Part shown: positions 1 through 5,432 of the stretch, piece after piece
How the letters are laid out: each line of letters opens with the position of its first letter
Position numbering within the stretch: position 1 is the first letter of the stretch
The notes under the pieces: generated by a model
Seen by the model: only the letters and a program-made list of their open reading frames with translations
Databases searched by the model: none
Told to the model about the DNA's origin: nothing
Position numbers and translations under genes: made by a program
Origin: Pseudomonadota bacterium
Lineage (GTDB): Bacteria; Pseudomonadota; Alphaproteobacteria; Acetobacterales; Acetobacteraceae
DNA: 11,385 nt
Direction of reading: 5' to 3'
NCBI GenBank assembly: GCA_021798375.1
Contig: JAJZHU010000047.1
Span: forward strand, 1-11,385

Positions 1-25
1 CTCTATCCATCTGAGCTACGGGTCC
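1..25 (-). tRNA. tRNA, 5' part only (probably tRNA-Arg)
   Basis: Read on the minus strand from 25 down to 1, the sequence has a seven-base acceptor strand (GGACCCG), then TA, the D-stem GCTC and a D-loop with GGATA followed by GAG, which is the standard 5' third of a bacterial tRNA. The anticodon lies beyond the window edge, so identity is not visible. The GGATAGAG D-arm is common in arginine tRNAs, hence a tentative Arg call. Confidence 0.8.
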
Positions 26-80
26 TGCGCCGCCTCTATATGATGAAAACCTGGCGCTGGAAAGCCCGCTTTATCGCTTG

Positions 81-377
81 TTATTGGATTGGCACCATAA
101 TATTCACGCCGGGGAGGGGGTGGACCCAGCGCGCTTCTTCCGTGGCTTGGATGGTGGAGCCGGGGACAAAGCCGTCGCCGCGGAAACCGTCGGCGTTCAG
201 CTCGGAAAACAAATGGGGGCGGATGCTGGTTTCAGAGATGGAACTGTCGGCGAGTTGTTCGATCTCGTGGGGGACCGGCGCCGGGGTATAGACCGGAGCG
301 GCGGCGGCCAACATGACCAGCAAAAAGGGAGCGGCCAGCCAACGTTGGAGGGCATTTTGCTTTTTCATGAAATCCAT
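81..377 (-). CDS. small probable exported protein, function unknown
   Basis: Encodes 98 residues. The N-terminus has a basic stretch (MKKQNALQRW from residue 4) followed by a hydrophobic, alanine-rich core at about residues 14-28, ending in a region with AAAA-P that could be a signal peptidase site. This suggests export to the periplasm or outer surface. The mature part is about 70 residues, acidic to neutral, with PAPVPHEIEQL early on and no cysteine or known motif. I do not recognise a family. The start is uncertain: the ATG at 377 has no clear Shine-Dalgarno, while the ATG at 368 has GGA four to five bases upstream and would fit a transcript starting near 379. It lies in the same orientation as the two small genes upstream. 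The overlapping plus-strand reading frames show no ribosome site or recognisable domain. Confidence 0.55.
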   Translation of the reverse strand: MDFMKKQNALQRWLAAPFLLVMLAAAAPVYTPAPVPHEIEQLADSSISETSIRPHLFSELNADGFRGDGFVPGSTIQATEEARWVHPLPGVNIMVPIQ

Positions 378-396
378 AGTGATGGATTATATCCAT
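371..396 (-). promoter_or_regulatory. candidate -10 box with three alternating ATGGAT half-sites
   Basis: On the minus strand a perfect TATAAT lies at 391-386, placing a start of transcription near 379. I see no good -35 hexamer 16-18 bases upstream, so this may need an activator. The same stretch has ATCCAT (372-377), ATGGAT (382-387) and ATCCAT (391-396), that is, three half-sites in alternating orientation. These form two overlapping inverted repeats across the -10 box and start codon. An operator role is inferred from position only. Confidence 0.35.
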
Positions 397-470
397 GTTA
401 TTCAAGCAAAATCGTGATCTGGCGCGAAAAGTGATTGTTGTATCGGATTGTTTCTGAATTGAAGCGGAAA

Positions 471-722
471 TTACACGGATAGATTGAGCAGACTGCCACG
501 CGGCAATATTTGCCCAGGATTTACCTGAGGGGATGCTTGCGGTGCGGCTTGCTGCGTGCTGCCGCTGCCAGAGGGGCGGCTGCTGGGTGCCATCCGCGCA
601 TCGCGGATGGATGTGACCCTGCTGCCGTTGACACCGGGCATATTGCCTGGGCCGGTTAGGTTGGCGCTTGAAAACGCCGCAAGAGAACCTGTGCTGATCA
701 TGTGGAGAACTTTACGGCGCAT
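471..722 (-). CDS. small low-complexity protein, function unknown
   Basis: Encodes 83 residues. Residues 1-45 are mixed and weakly hydrophobic (MRRKVLHMISTGSLAAF at the start). Residues 46-70 are a Ser/Gln/Pro/Ala-rich, probably disordered stretch, and the C-terminus ends in LPRGSLLNLSV. There is no convincing signal peptide or membrane segment and I do not recognise a family. AAGGAT lies about ten bases before the ATG at 722, a slightly long but usable ribosome site. The gene follows the similarly composed gene at 813-1064 by 90 bases on the same strand and may have its own promoter in that gap. The opposite-strand frame at 556-753 is a competing possibility; the ribosome site and co-orientation favour this one. 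Confidence 0.5.
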   Translation of the reverse strand: MRRKVLHMISTGSLAAFSSANLTGPGNMPGVNGSRVTSIRDARMAPSSRPSGSGSTQQAAPQASPQVNPGQILPRGSLLNLSV

Positions 723-752
723 TTCTTACCAATCCTTTAACGGGACTGGCTA

Positions 753-781
753 AGAATTGGTTAATTTTTTAGAAAAGTCAA
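753..781 (-). promoter_or_regulatory. candidate sigma-70 promoter for the 471-722 gene
   Basis: On the minus strand TTGACT (781-776) is a near-consensus -35 box, followed after 17 bases by AATTCT (758-753), a weak -10. The surrounding 60 bases are much more AT-rich than the neighbouring genes. The -10 is poor, so this is a candidate only. The gene could equally be transcribed from the sigma-54 promoter further upstream. Confidence 0.35.
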
Positions 782-812
782 CAAATAGTTAATTCTTTTG
801 ATTCTTGTCTCG

Positions 813-1064
813 CTATTTGATACTGACGGTTGGGTTGGCGGCGGTGGTGCCATGGGCCTTTGCGCCAGCCACGGGACCATAGGATGCCAAGGCGCGCGAC
901 ATGTCGTCGGACAGCAATTGTCCGCCTGATTTTGGTTGGTTGATCTGCCCGGCGGATAGCCCGTTCGATGCCAGATGCGAGGCGAAGCTGTTGTTGCCGC
1001 TGCCGGATTGTTGGTTTCGGATCTGTTGTTGCCCCCAAGCCGAGCTGATGCCGCTGCTGTTCAT
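813..1064 (-). CDS. small Ser/Gln/Asn/Gly-rich protein under a sigma-54 promoter, function unknown
   Basis: Encodes 83 residues from the ATG at 1064. The first half is rich in Ser, Gln, Asn and Gly (for example QQQIRNQQSGSGNN), followed by SGGQLLSDDMSRALASYG, a short segment that could be helical, and a polar tail ending NPTVSIK. There is no signal peptide or membrane segment and I do not recognise a family. A perfect AAAGGAG (1077-1071) lies six bases before this ATG. An in-frame ATG at 1070 directly abuts the ribosome site and is rejected. A strong sigma-54 promoter lies just upstream, giving a leader of about 29 bases, which supports this as a real, regulated gene. In alphaproteobacteria sigma-54 commonly serves flagellar or nitrogen-related genes; which applies here is not shown by the sequence. 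Confidence 0.7.
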   Translation of the reverse strand: MNSSGISSAWGQQQIRNQQSGSGNNSFASHLASNGLSAGQINQPKSGGQLLSDDMSRALASYGPVAGAKAHGTTAANPTVSIK

Positions 1065-1070
1065 GTCCAT

Positions 1071-1077
1071 CTCCTTT
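1071..1077 (-). promoter_or_regulatory. strong ribosome binding site deciding the start at 1064
   Basis: The minus strand reads AAAGGAG at 1077-1071, six bases from the ATG at 1064-1062. The alternative ATG at 1070-1068 has no spacer at all. This site fixes both the coding strand and the start of the small gene. Confidence 0.75.
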
Positions 1078-1104
1078 CGTTGTTGCGTGGACGTGAGGGA
1101 TGCC

Positions 1105-1119
1105 GCAAGTTGCGTGCCA
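1105..1119 (-). promoter_or_regulatory. sigma-54 (RpoN) promoter, -24/-12 elements
   Basis: The minus strand reads TGGCACGCAACTTGC from 1119 to 1105. This matches the sigma-54 core TGGCAC-N5-TTGC exactly, with GG and GC dinucleotides ten bases apart. The predicted transcription start is near 1093, about 17 bases before the ribosome site of the gene starting at 1064. Sigma-54 promoters need an AAA+ activator; its binding site is not identified here. The hpnA promoter, on the opposite strand, lies about 50-90 bases away. Confidence 0.72.
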
Positions 1120-1169
1120 GATAAAAACGCAATGAAATCAAAGGAAATTCAGGGCGACCTGGGCAGATT

Positions 1170-1197
1170 TTGCCCGGCGCGGCTTGCCTGATATAGA
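1170..1197 (+). promoter_or_regulatory. candidate sigma-70 promoter of the hopanoid operon
   Basis: TTGCCC (1170-1175) and TATAGA (1192-1197) are separated by 16 bases and resemble -35 and -10 boxes. A transcript would begin near 1204, which lies downstream of the first possible ATG of hpnA (1198) and upstream of its GAAGGA ribosome site (1213-1218). The -35 box is the right arm of a short GGGCA/TGCCC hairpin (1161-1175) that could be an operator. Confidence 0.45.
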
Positions 1198-1230
1198 ATG
1201 AATTGCTTAGCCGAAGGAATTTTGATCATC

Positions 1231-2235
1231 GTGTCGTCTTCCGCTCCTGTTTTTGTTACCGGCGCCACCGGTTTTGTGGGTTCGGCGGTGGCGCGGGCCT
1301 TGTTGGCGCGTGGCCAGACGTTGCGGCTGTTGGTGCGACGCGGATCCGATCGCAGCAATCTGGCCGGTCTGGACGCGGAATTGGTCGAGGGCGATTTGCG
1401 CGATGCGGCTTCGCTGGCGCGGGCCGTCCGCGGTTGCGCCGGGTTGTTTCATGTCGCGGCCGATTATCGTTTGTGGGTACCGGATCCCGAACGCATGATG
1501 CAGGCCAATGTGGCCGGCACGCGGGATTTGATGCGGGCGGCGCAGCGGGCGGGGGTGCAGCGCATTGTTTATTGCAGCTCGGTGGCGGCTTTGGGGCAGA
1601 TTGGCGATGGCACGCCCGCCGACGAAAACACGCCGAACGATCCGGCCAAGATCGTGGGTGTTTACAAGAAATCGAAATATCTGGCCGAGCAGGCGGTGCT
1701 GGATCTGGTGCGCACCGAGGAATTGCCGGCGGTGATCGTTAATCCTTCCACCCCGGTGGGGCCGCGCGACATCAAGCCCACTCCCACCGGCAAAACCATC
1801 CGCGATGCGGCGTTGGGCAAGATGCCGGCCTATATCGATACCGGATTGAATATTGTGCATGTTGATGACGTGGCGGCGGGGCATTTGTTGGCCTATGATC
1901 ATGGCCGGGTGGGCGAGCGTTATATATTGGGAGGCGAGGATTTTTTGCTGCGCGATTTGTTGCGTTTGATCGCCGAGGTTTCCGGGCAACGGCCGCCGCT
2001 GTGCGCCTTGCCCATCCCCGCCTTGTGGCCTTTGGCGGTGGGATGCGAGTGGGCGGCGCGGGCGTTTGGCATCGATCCGTTGGTCACGCGCGAGATGTTG
2101 ATGATGGCACGCAAGAAGATGTTTTTTTCGTCGGCCAAGGCCCGTGCCGAATTGGGTTACCTGCCGCGTCCGGCGCGCGCGGCGATTGAAGACGCGGTGG
2201 CCTGGTTTGGTGCGCACGGAAAGAACGCCGTATGA
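1231..2235 (+). CDS. hpnA: HpnA, hopanoid-associated NAD(P)-dependent sugar epimerase/dehydrogenase
   Basis: An extended short-chain dehydrogenase, about 334 residues from the GTG at 1231. The Rossmann motif TGATGFVG is at residues 10-17. The catalytic pair Tyr145/Lys149 lies in YKKSK, with the upstream Ser in YCSSVAALG. The TPVGPRDIKPTPTG segment and INxxHVDDVA-like NIVHVDDVAAGH region are typical of HpnA. The exact reaction is not established; the family regularly accompanies squalene-hopene cyclase and is thought to modify hopanoids or their sugar donors. Start: the ATG at 1198 lies inside the candidate -10 region and has no ribosome site, whereas GAAGGA (1213-1218) lies 12 bases before GTG 1231, where homology begins. 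TTG 1222 is also possible. First gene of the operon; its TGA overlaps the hpnB ATG. Confidence 0.93.
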   Translation: MSSSAPVFVTGATGFVGSAVARALLARGQTLRLLVRRGSDRSNLAGLDAELVEGDLRDAASLARAVRGCAGLFHVAADYRLWVPDPERMMQANVAGTRDLMRAAQRAGVQRIVYCSSVAALGQIGDGTPADENTPNDPAKIVGVYKKSKYLAEQAVLDLVRTEELPAVIVNPSTPVGPRDIKPTPTGKTIRDAALGKMPAYIDTGLNIVHVDDVAAGHLLAYDHGRVGERYILGGEDFLLRDLLRLIAEVSGQRPPLCALPIPALWPLAVGCEWAARAFGIDPLVTREMLMMARKKMFFSSAKARAELGYLPRPARAAIEDAVAWFGAHGKNAV

Positions 2236-3338
2236 TGCTTGTCACGCTGTCGCTGATCATTTGGCTGTATTTGCTGTTCGGGCACGGGTATTTTTGGCAG
2301 GAAGGTCCGTATTTGCCAAAATCCAATCCCAAGGATCCGTTGCCCGTAACCATCGTGGTGCCCGCGCGCGACGAGGCCGAGACGATCGATGCCGTGTTGC
2401 GATCCTTGTTGGCGCAGGATTATGCGGGGCCGTTTCGCGTGGTGTTGGTGGATGACAACAGCAGCGACGGCACCGGCGATATTGCCCGCAAGATCGATGA
2501 TGCGCGCCTTGCGATCATCAGCGGCGCCGAGCGGCCGGAAGGTTGGAGCGGCAAGTTGTGGGCGGTTTCGCAGGGCGTTGCGGTGGCCGAAACGCCGTTG
2601 ATTTTGCTGACCGATGCCGACATCACGCACGATCCGGGGCATTTGGCGAGTCTGGTCGCGGCCATCGAGACCGATCGCCGCGATCTGGTTTCGGAAATGG
2701 TGCAGTTGAACTGCGACAGCGATGCCGAAAAATTGCTTGTGCCGGCTTTTGTTTATTTCTTCCAGATGCTTTATCCGTTCGCGTGGGTGAATGATGGCGG
2801 GATGCGTACGGCGGCGGCGGCGGGTGGCACGATTTTGTTGCGGCGTTCGGCGCTGGATCGTATCGGCGGAATCGAGGCGGTGCGCGGCGCCTTGATCGAC
2901 GATGTGGCGCTGGCGCGGGCGGTGAAGCGGGGCGGGCGGATTTATCTGGGGCATAGCAAATTGGCGGCATCAAAGCGTCCTTATCCCCATCCGCGCGATA
3001 TTTGGCGCATGATCGAACGCACTGCCTATGTACAGTTGGGTTATTCGCCGCTCCGGCTGGTGGGTTGCGTGTTGGGGTTGGCGTTGGTGTGGTTCGTGCC
3101 GCCGCTGGCGCTTTTGTTCGGTGATGACAGGTCGCGCGTGCTGGGCGCGCTCACCTGTTTGGCATTTTGTATTTCTTACATGCCCACACTACATCGTTTC
3201 CGCTTACCGTTTTGGTATGCCGGGCTGTTGCCGGTGATTGCCGCTTTTTACATGGGGGCGACCATTTCCTCGGCGATGCGTCATCACAAAGGCGAGGGCG
3301 TCGCCTGGAAAAATCGCGCCTATCGTGAGGTGCAATGA
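2232..3338 (+). CDS. hpnB: HpnB, hopanoid-associated family 2 glycosyltransferase
   Basis: Encodes 368 residues. An N-terminal membrane segment (about 2-20) is followed by a GT-A glycosyltransferase domain: VTIVVPARDEAETI (39-52), VVLVDDNSSDGT (70-81), the metal/nucleotide-binding DAD at 128-130, and the acidic LIDDVALA region (Asp223-Asp224) that normally holds the catalytic base. The C-terminal part has two or three hydrophobic segments (about 273-296, 303-318 and 327-348). This is the usual architecture of HpnB, a membrane enzyme placed with squalene-hopene cyclase in many gene clusters. Donor and acceptor are not known from the sequence; transfer of a sugar to a hopanoid head group is an inference from context. 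It starts inside the hpnA stop (ATGA) and ends inside the hpnC start (ATGA), so translation is probably coupled. A second in-frame ATG follows directly at 2235. Confidence 0.93.
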   Translation: MMLVTLSLIIWLYLLFGHGYFWQEGPYLPKSNPKDPLPVTIVVPARDEAETIDAVLRSLLAQDYAGPFRVVLVDDNSSDGTGDIARKIDDARLAIISGAERPEGWSGKLWAVSQGVAVAETPLILLTDADITHDPGHLASLVAAIETDRRDLVSEMVQLNCDSDAEKLLVPAFVYFFQMLYPFAWVNDGGMRTAAAAGGTILLRRSALDRIGGIEAVRGALIDDVALARAVKRGGRIYLGHSKLAASKRPYPHPRDIWRMIERTAYVQLGYSPLRLVGCVLGLALVWFVPPLALLFGDDRSRVLGALTCLAFCISYMPTLHRFRLPFWYAGLLPVIAAFYMGATISSAMRHHKGEGVAWKNRAYREVQ

Positions 3339-4165
3339 GCGAAAATATCGAGATCTGGTCGGGCAAGGATCGCGCCGACGAGAATTTCCCGGTGGGATCG
3401 CACCTGATCCGCGCCGATTTGCGCGTGCATGTTCACGCCTATTACCGTTTTGCCCGCACCGCGGATGATATCGGCGATAGCCCGGATCTGACAGCCGACG
3501 AAAAAATTTCCCGGCTCGATGTGATGGAATCCGTGCTGTTGGGGCACAGCGACACGGGATCGCCCAGTGCGTTGGGGTTGCGTTCAACGTTGGCGGCAAC
3601 GGGGCTCGATGCGTCGGTCGGCACGGATTTGCTCAAGGCGTTTCGTCGGGATGCGGTGAAAAACCGTTATCAGAACTGGCAAGAATTATACGATTACTGC
3701 CGTTACTCGGCCATGCCGGTGGGGCGTTTGTTGTTGGGGTTGCACGGTGAATCGGATGCCACGCACCCGCCTTCGGATGCGCTATGTGTTTCGTTGCAGG
3801 TGTTGAATCATCTGCAGGATTGCAAAGACGATCTGGCGACGTTGGATCGTTGTTATCTGCCGCTGGATGTTTTGGAATCGGAAGGCGCCAGGGTGGAGGA
3901 ATTGCACGTCCATCGCACTTTTCCGCCGATGCGCCGGGTGTTCGATCATCTGCTGGATAAGGTCGATGAATTGAACGAGCAGGCGCGGCTGTTGCCCGGC
4001 CTGGTGCGCGATCGGCGCATGCGGCTGGAAGCCGCCATTGTGGTGGGTCTTGCCTTGCGCCTGGCCAAACGGTTGCGTCATGGCGATCCGATCGCGGGCC
4101 GGGTGAAATTGACCAAATCCGATGTTTTGCAAGCAGGCTTTACCGCATTGAGATATCTTCCATGA
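3335..4165 (+). CDS. hpnC: HpnC, hydroxysqualene synthase
   Basis: Encodes 276 residues of the squalene/phytoene synthase fold. The HpnC hallmark DENFPVG is at residues 15-21, YRFARTADDIGD with the first aspartate-rich motif at 44-48, and the second acidic motif LQDCKDD at 160-166 followed by RCYLP. In the bacterial three-enzyme squalene route, HpnC converts presqualene diphosphate made by HpnD into hydroxysqualene. The two aspartate clusters hold the magnesium-diphosphate. It has no signal peptide and is expected at the cytoplasmic face of the membrane. It overlaps hpnB upstream and hpnD downstream by ATGA, consistent with one translationally coupled unit. Length is normal for the family. 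Confidence 0.95.
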   Translation: MSENIEIWSGKDRADENFPVGSHLIRADLRVHVHAYYRFARTADDIGDSPDLTADEKISRLDVMESVLLGHSDTGSPSALGLRSTLAATGLDASVGTDLLKAFRRDAVKNRYQNWQELYDYCRYSAMPVGRLLLGLHGESDATHPPSDALCVSLQVLNHLQDCKDDLATLDRCYLPLDVLESEGARVEELHVHRTFPPMRRVFDHLLDKVDELNEQARLLPGLVRDRRMRLEAAIVVGLALRLAKRLRHGDPIAGRVKLTKSDVLQAGFTALRYLP

Positions 4166-5010
4166 CCGCGCTTTTCGCCTCCCAAGCCGACCTTGATGCC
4201 GTTGAGGTGATCGTGCGCCGTGCCGGCACGTCATTTTATCATGGCATGCGTATTTTGCCGGCCGATCGCCGCGCGGCGATGTATGCGATTTATGCATTTT
4301 GCCGTCTGGTCGATGATGTGGCCGACGAGCCCGCGCCGATCGAGCAAAAACATCGTGAATTGGCGCAATGGCGCGATCGTATCGAAGGCATTTACCTGGG
4401 CCGTGCCGACGATGCGGTGACGCGCGTGCTGTTGCTGGCGGTGCAGAAATTCGATCTGCGCCGTGATGATTTCATGGCCGTGATCGACGGGATGCAGACC
4501 GACGCCGATGTGGTGGTGGTGGCGCCCAGCATGGCCGAGTTGGATCTTTATTGCGATCAGGTTGCCTCGGCGGTGGGGCGTCTGTCGGTGCGGGCGTTCG
4601 GCGATGTTTCCAAACGCGCCGATGAGGTTGCCTATCATCTCGGCCGGGCCTTGCAATTTACCAATATTCTGCGCGATCTGGCCGAAGACGCCGAGCGCGG
4701 ACGGCTGTATTTGCCGGCGGAATTGCTCAACCGCCATCAGATTCGCCGCGATCCCAAGGCCGCTCTGGCCTCGCCCAATCTGCCCAAGGCATGTCAGGAT
4801 CTGGCCGCCGAAGCCAAGGCGCATTTCCGCGGCGCGCTAATCGCCATGCAGGGCTGCGACCGCAAGGCAATGCGTCCGGCGCGGATGATGGGCGAAACCT
4901 ATGGCGCGTTGTTGGATCGCCTGATCGCGTCGGGGTTCAAGGATCCATCAAAGCGCGTGTCGCTTTCCAAATGGCAGAAGATTTGGATCGCGTTGAAATA
5001 TGCGGTGTAA
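4162..5010 (+). CDS. hpnD: HpnD, presqualene diphosphate synthase
   Basis: Encodes 282 residues of the trans-isoprenyl diphosphate synthase (squalene/phytoene synthase) family. The first aspartate motif is in FCRLVDDVADE (Asp51-Asp55), and the second in NILRDLAEDAERGRLYLP (about 168-185). SFYHGMRILPADRRAAMYAIYAF (24-46) is the typical lead-in. It condenses two farnesyl diphosphates head to head to presqualene diphosphate, the substrate of HpnC. It begins in the hpnC stop codon (ATGA). In related clusters hpnE usually follows directly; here a toxin-antitoxin pair and 140 bases of AT-richer intergenic sequence intervene. No hairpin terminator is visible after the stop, so read-through to downstream genes is possible. 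Confidence 0.95.
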   Translation: MTALFASQADLDAVEVIVRRAGTSFYHGMRILPADRRAAMYAIYAFCRLVDDVADEPAPIEQKHRELAQWRDRIEGIYLGRADDAVTRVLLLAVQKFDLRRDDFMAVIDGMQTDADVVVVAPSMAELDLYCDQVASAVGRLSVRAFGDVSKRADEVAYHLGRALQFTNILRDLAEDAERGRLYLPAELLNRHQIRRDPKAALASPNLPKACQDLAAEAKAHFRGALIAMQGCDRKAMRPARMMGETYGALLDRLIASGFKDPSKRVSLSKWQKIWIALKYAV

Positions 5011-5080
5011 AAAAGGAAGAAAAAACTTTTGATTATAATGGGTTGATATATATCGAGCGGAATTCCAGGCAAATCGTATG

Positions 5081-5109
5081 TTGCATTCTTCTATACAATA
5101 TTGTATAGA
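5081..5109 (+). promoter_or_regulatory. candidate sigma-70 promoter of the toxin-antitoxin module
   Basis: TTGCAT (5081-5086) and TATAGA (5104-5109) are separated by 17 bases, an optimal spacing, giving a start near 5116 and a leader of about 35 bases. AAAGGG then lies about eight bases before the antitoxin ATG. The spacer and -10 box are covered by the perfect palindrome at 5089-5110. The rest of 5011-5080 is AT-rich; it contains a TATAAT at 5034-5039 without a matching -35 box, and nothing else I can assign. Confidence 0.6.
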
Positions 5110-5110
5110 A
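5089..5110 (+). promoter_or_regulatory. perfect 22-bp palindrome, probable antitoxin operator
   Basis: An 11-base arm TTCTATACAAT is followed directly by its exact reverse complement ATTGTATAGAA, with no mismatch or loop. It lies between the -35 and -10 boxes and overlaps the -10, the expected place for a repressor site. Ribbon-helix-helix antitoxins, with their toxins, bind palindromes at their own promoters; the link to this antitoxin is inferred. Imperfect GTATG/CATAC arms flank it. Confidence 0.65.
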
Positions 5111-5150
5111 TTTTTGCATACAGACGCCGGTTTTACAAAGGGCCAACCTC

Positions 5151-5432
5151 ATGCCTCGCGGCCAGACCCCGCAAGCGGTTTCCATCAACATCCGCGCCAA
5201 GCCGCGGCAGCGTGATCTGATCGACCAGGCCGCCGCCCGCCAAGGCCGCAGTCGTTCTGATTTCATGCTCGAAGCAGCCTGCCGGGAGGCCGAGGATTTC
5301 CTGCTCGATCAGGCGTTTTTTACTGTCGATGCCGGCACTTTCGCCAAATTCCAGGCGTTGCTCGATAATCCCTTGCCGCCCACCGATAGGCTGCGCCGCC
5401 TGCTCAAGACTCAGGCGCCCTGGGAGGCATGA
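5151..5432 (+). CDS. DUF1778 (TacA-like) ribbon-helix-helix antitoxin
   Basis: Encodes 93 residues. Residues 8-50 (AVSINIRAKPRQRDLIDQAAARQGRSRSDFMLEAA) form a ribbon-helix-helix DNA-binding domain. This is followed by the conserved AEDFLLDQAFFTVDAGTFAKFQALLDNP segment (about 51-78) and a C-terminal tail that in this family wraps the toxin and blocks its acetyl-CoA pocket. It neutralises the GNAT toxin encoded next and probably represses the module's own promoter through the upstream palindrome. AAAGGG eight bases before the ATG is a good ribosome site. It overlaps the toxin start by four bases. Codons favour C-ending forms more than the flanking hpn genes, consistent with later acquisition. 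Confidence 0.93.
   Translation: MPRGQTPQAVSINIRAKPRQRDLIDQAAARQGRSRSDFMLEAACREAEDFLLDQAFFTVDAGTFAKFQALLDNPLPPTDRLRRLLKTQAPWEA

Noticed and set aside
78..434. Plus-strand 118-residue frame opposite the small exported protein gene
   Set aside because: No ribosome site or recognisable domain; the minus-strand frame has a signal-peptide-like N-terminus and a TATAAT box upstream.
1160..1174. Possible second sigma-54 promoter (TGGGCA...TTGC) before hpnA
   Set aside because: The distance between the GG and GC dinucleotides is one base short of the required spacing.
901..1191. Plus-strand 96-residue frame opposite the 813-1064 gene
   Set aside because: The minus strand has a sigma-54 promoter and AAAGGAG at correct spacing; the plus frame has neither.
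1207..2217. 336-residue open frame antisense to hpnA, and similar long antisense frames over hpnB, hpnC, hpnD, hpnE and shc
   Set aside because: They mirror GC-rich codon structure of strongly supported genes, lack ribosome sites and show His/Arg/Gln-rich translations without any domain.
5034..5039. TATAAT after hpnD as an additional promoter
   Set aside because: No acceptable -35 box 15-19 bases upstream and no TGn extension directly before it.
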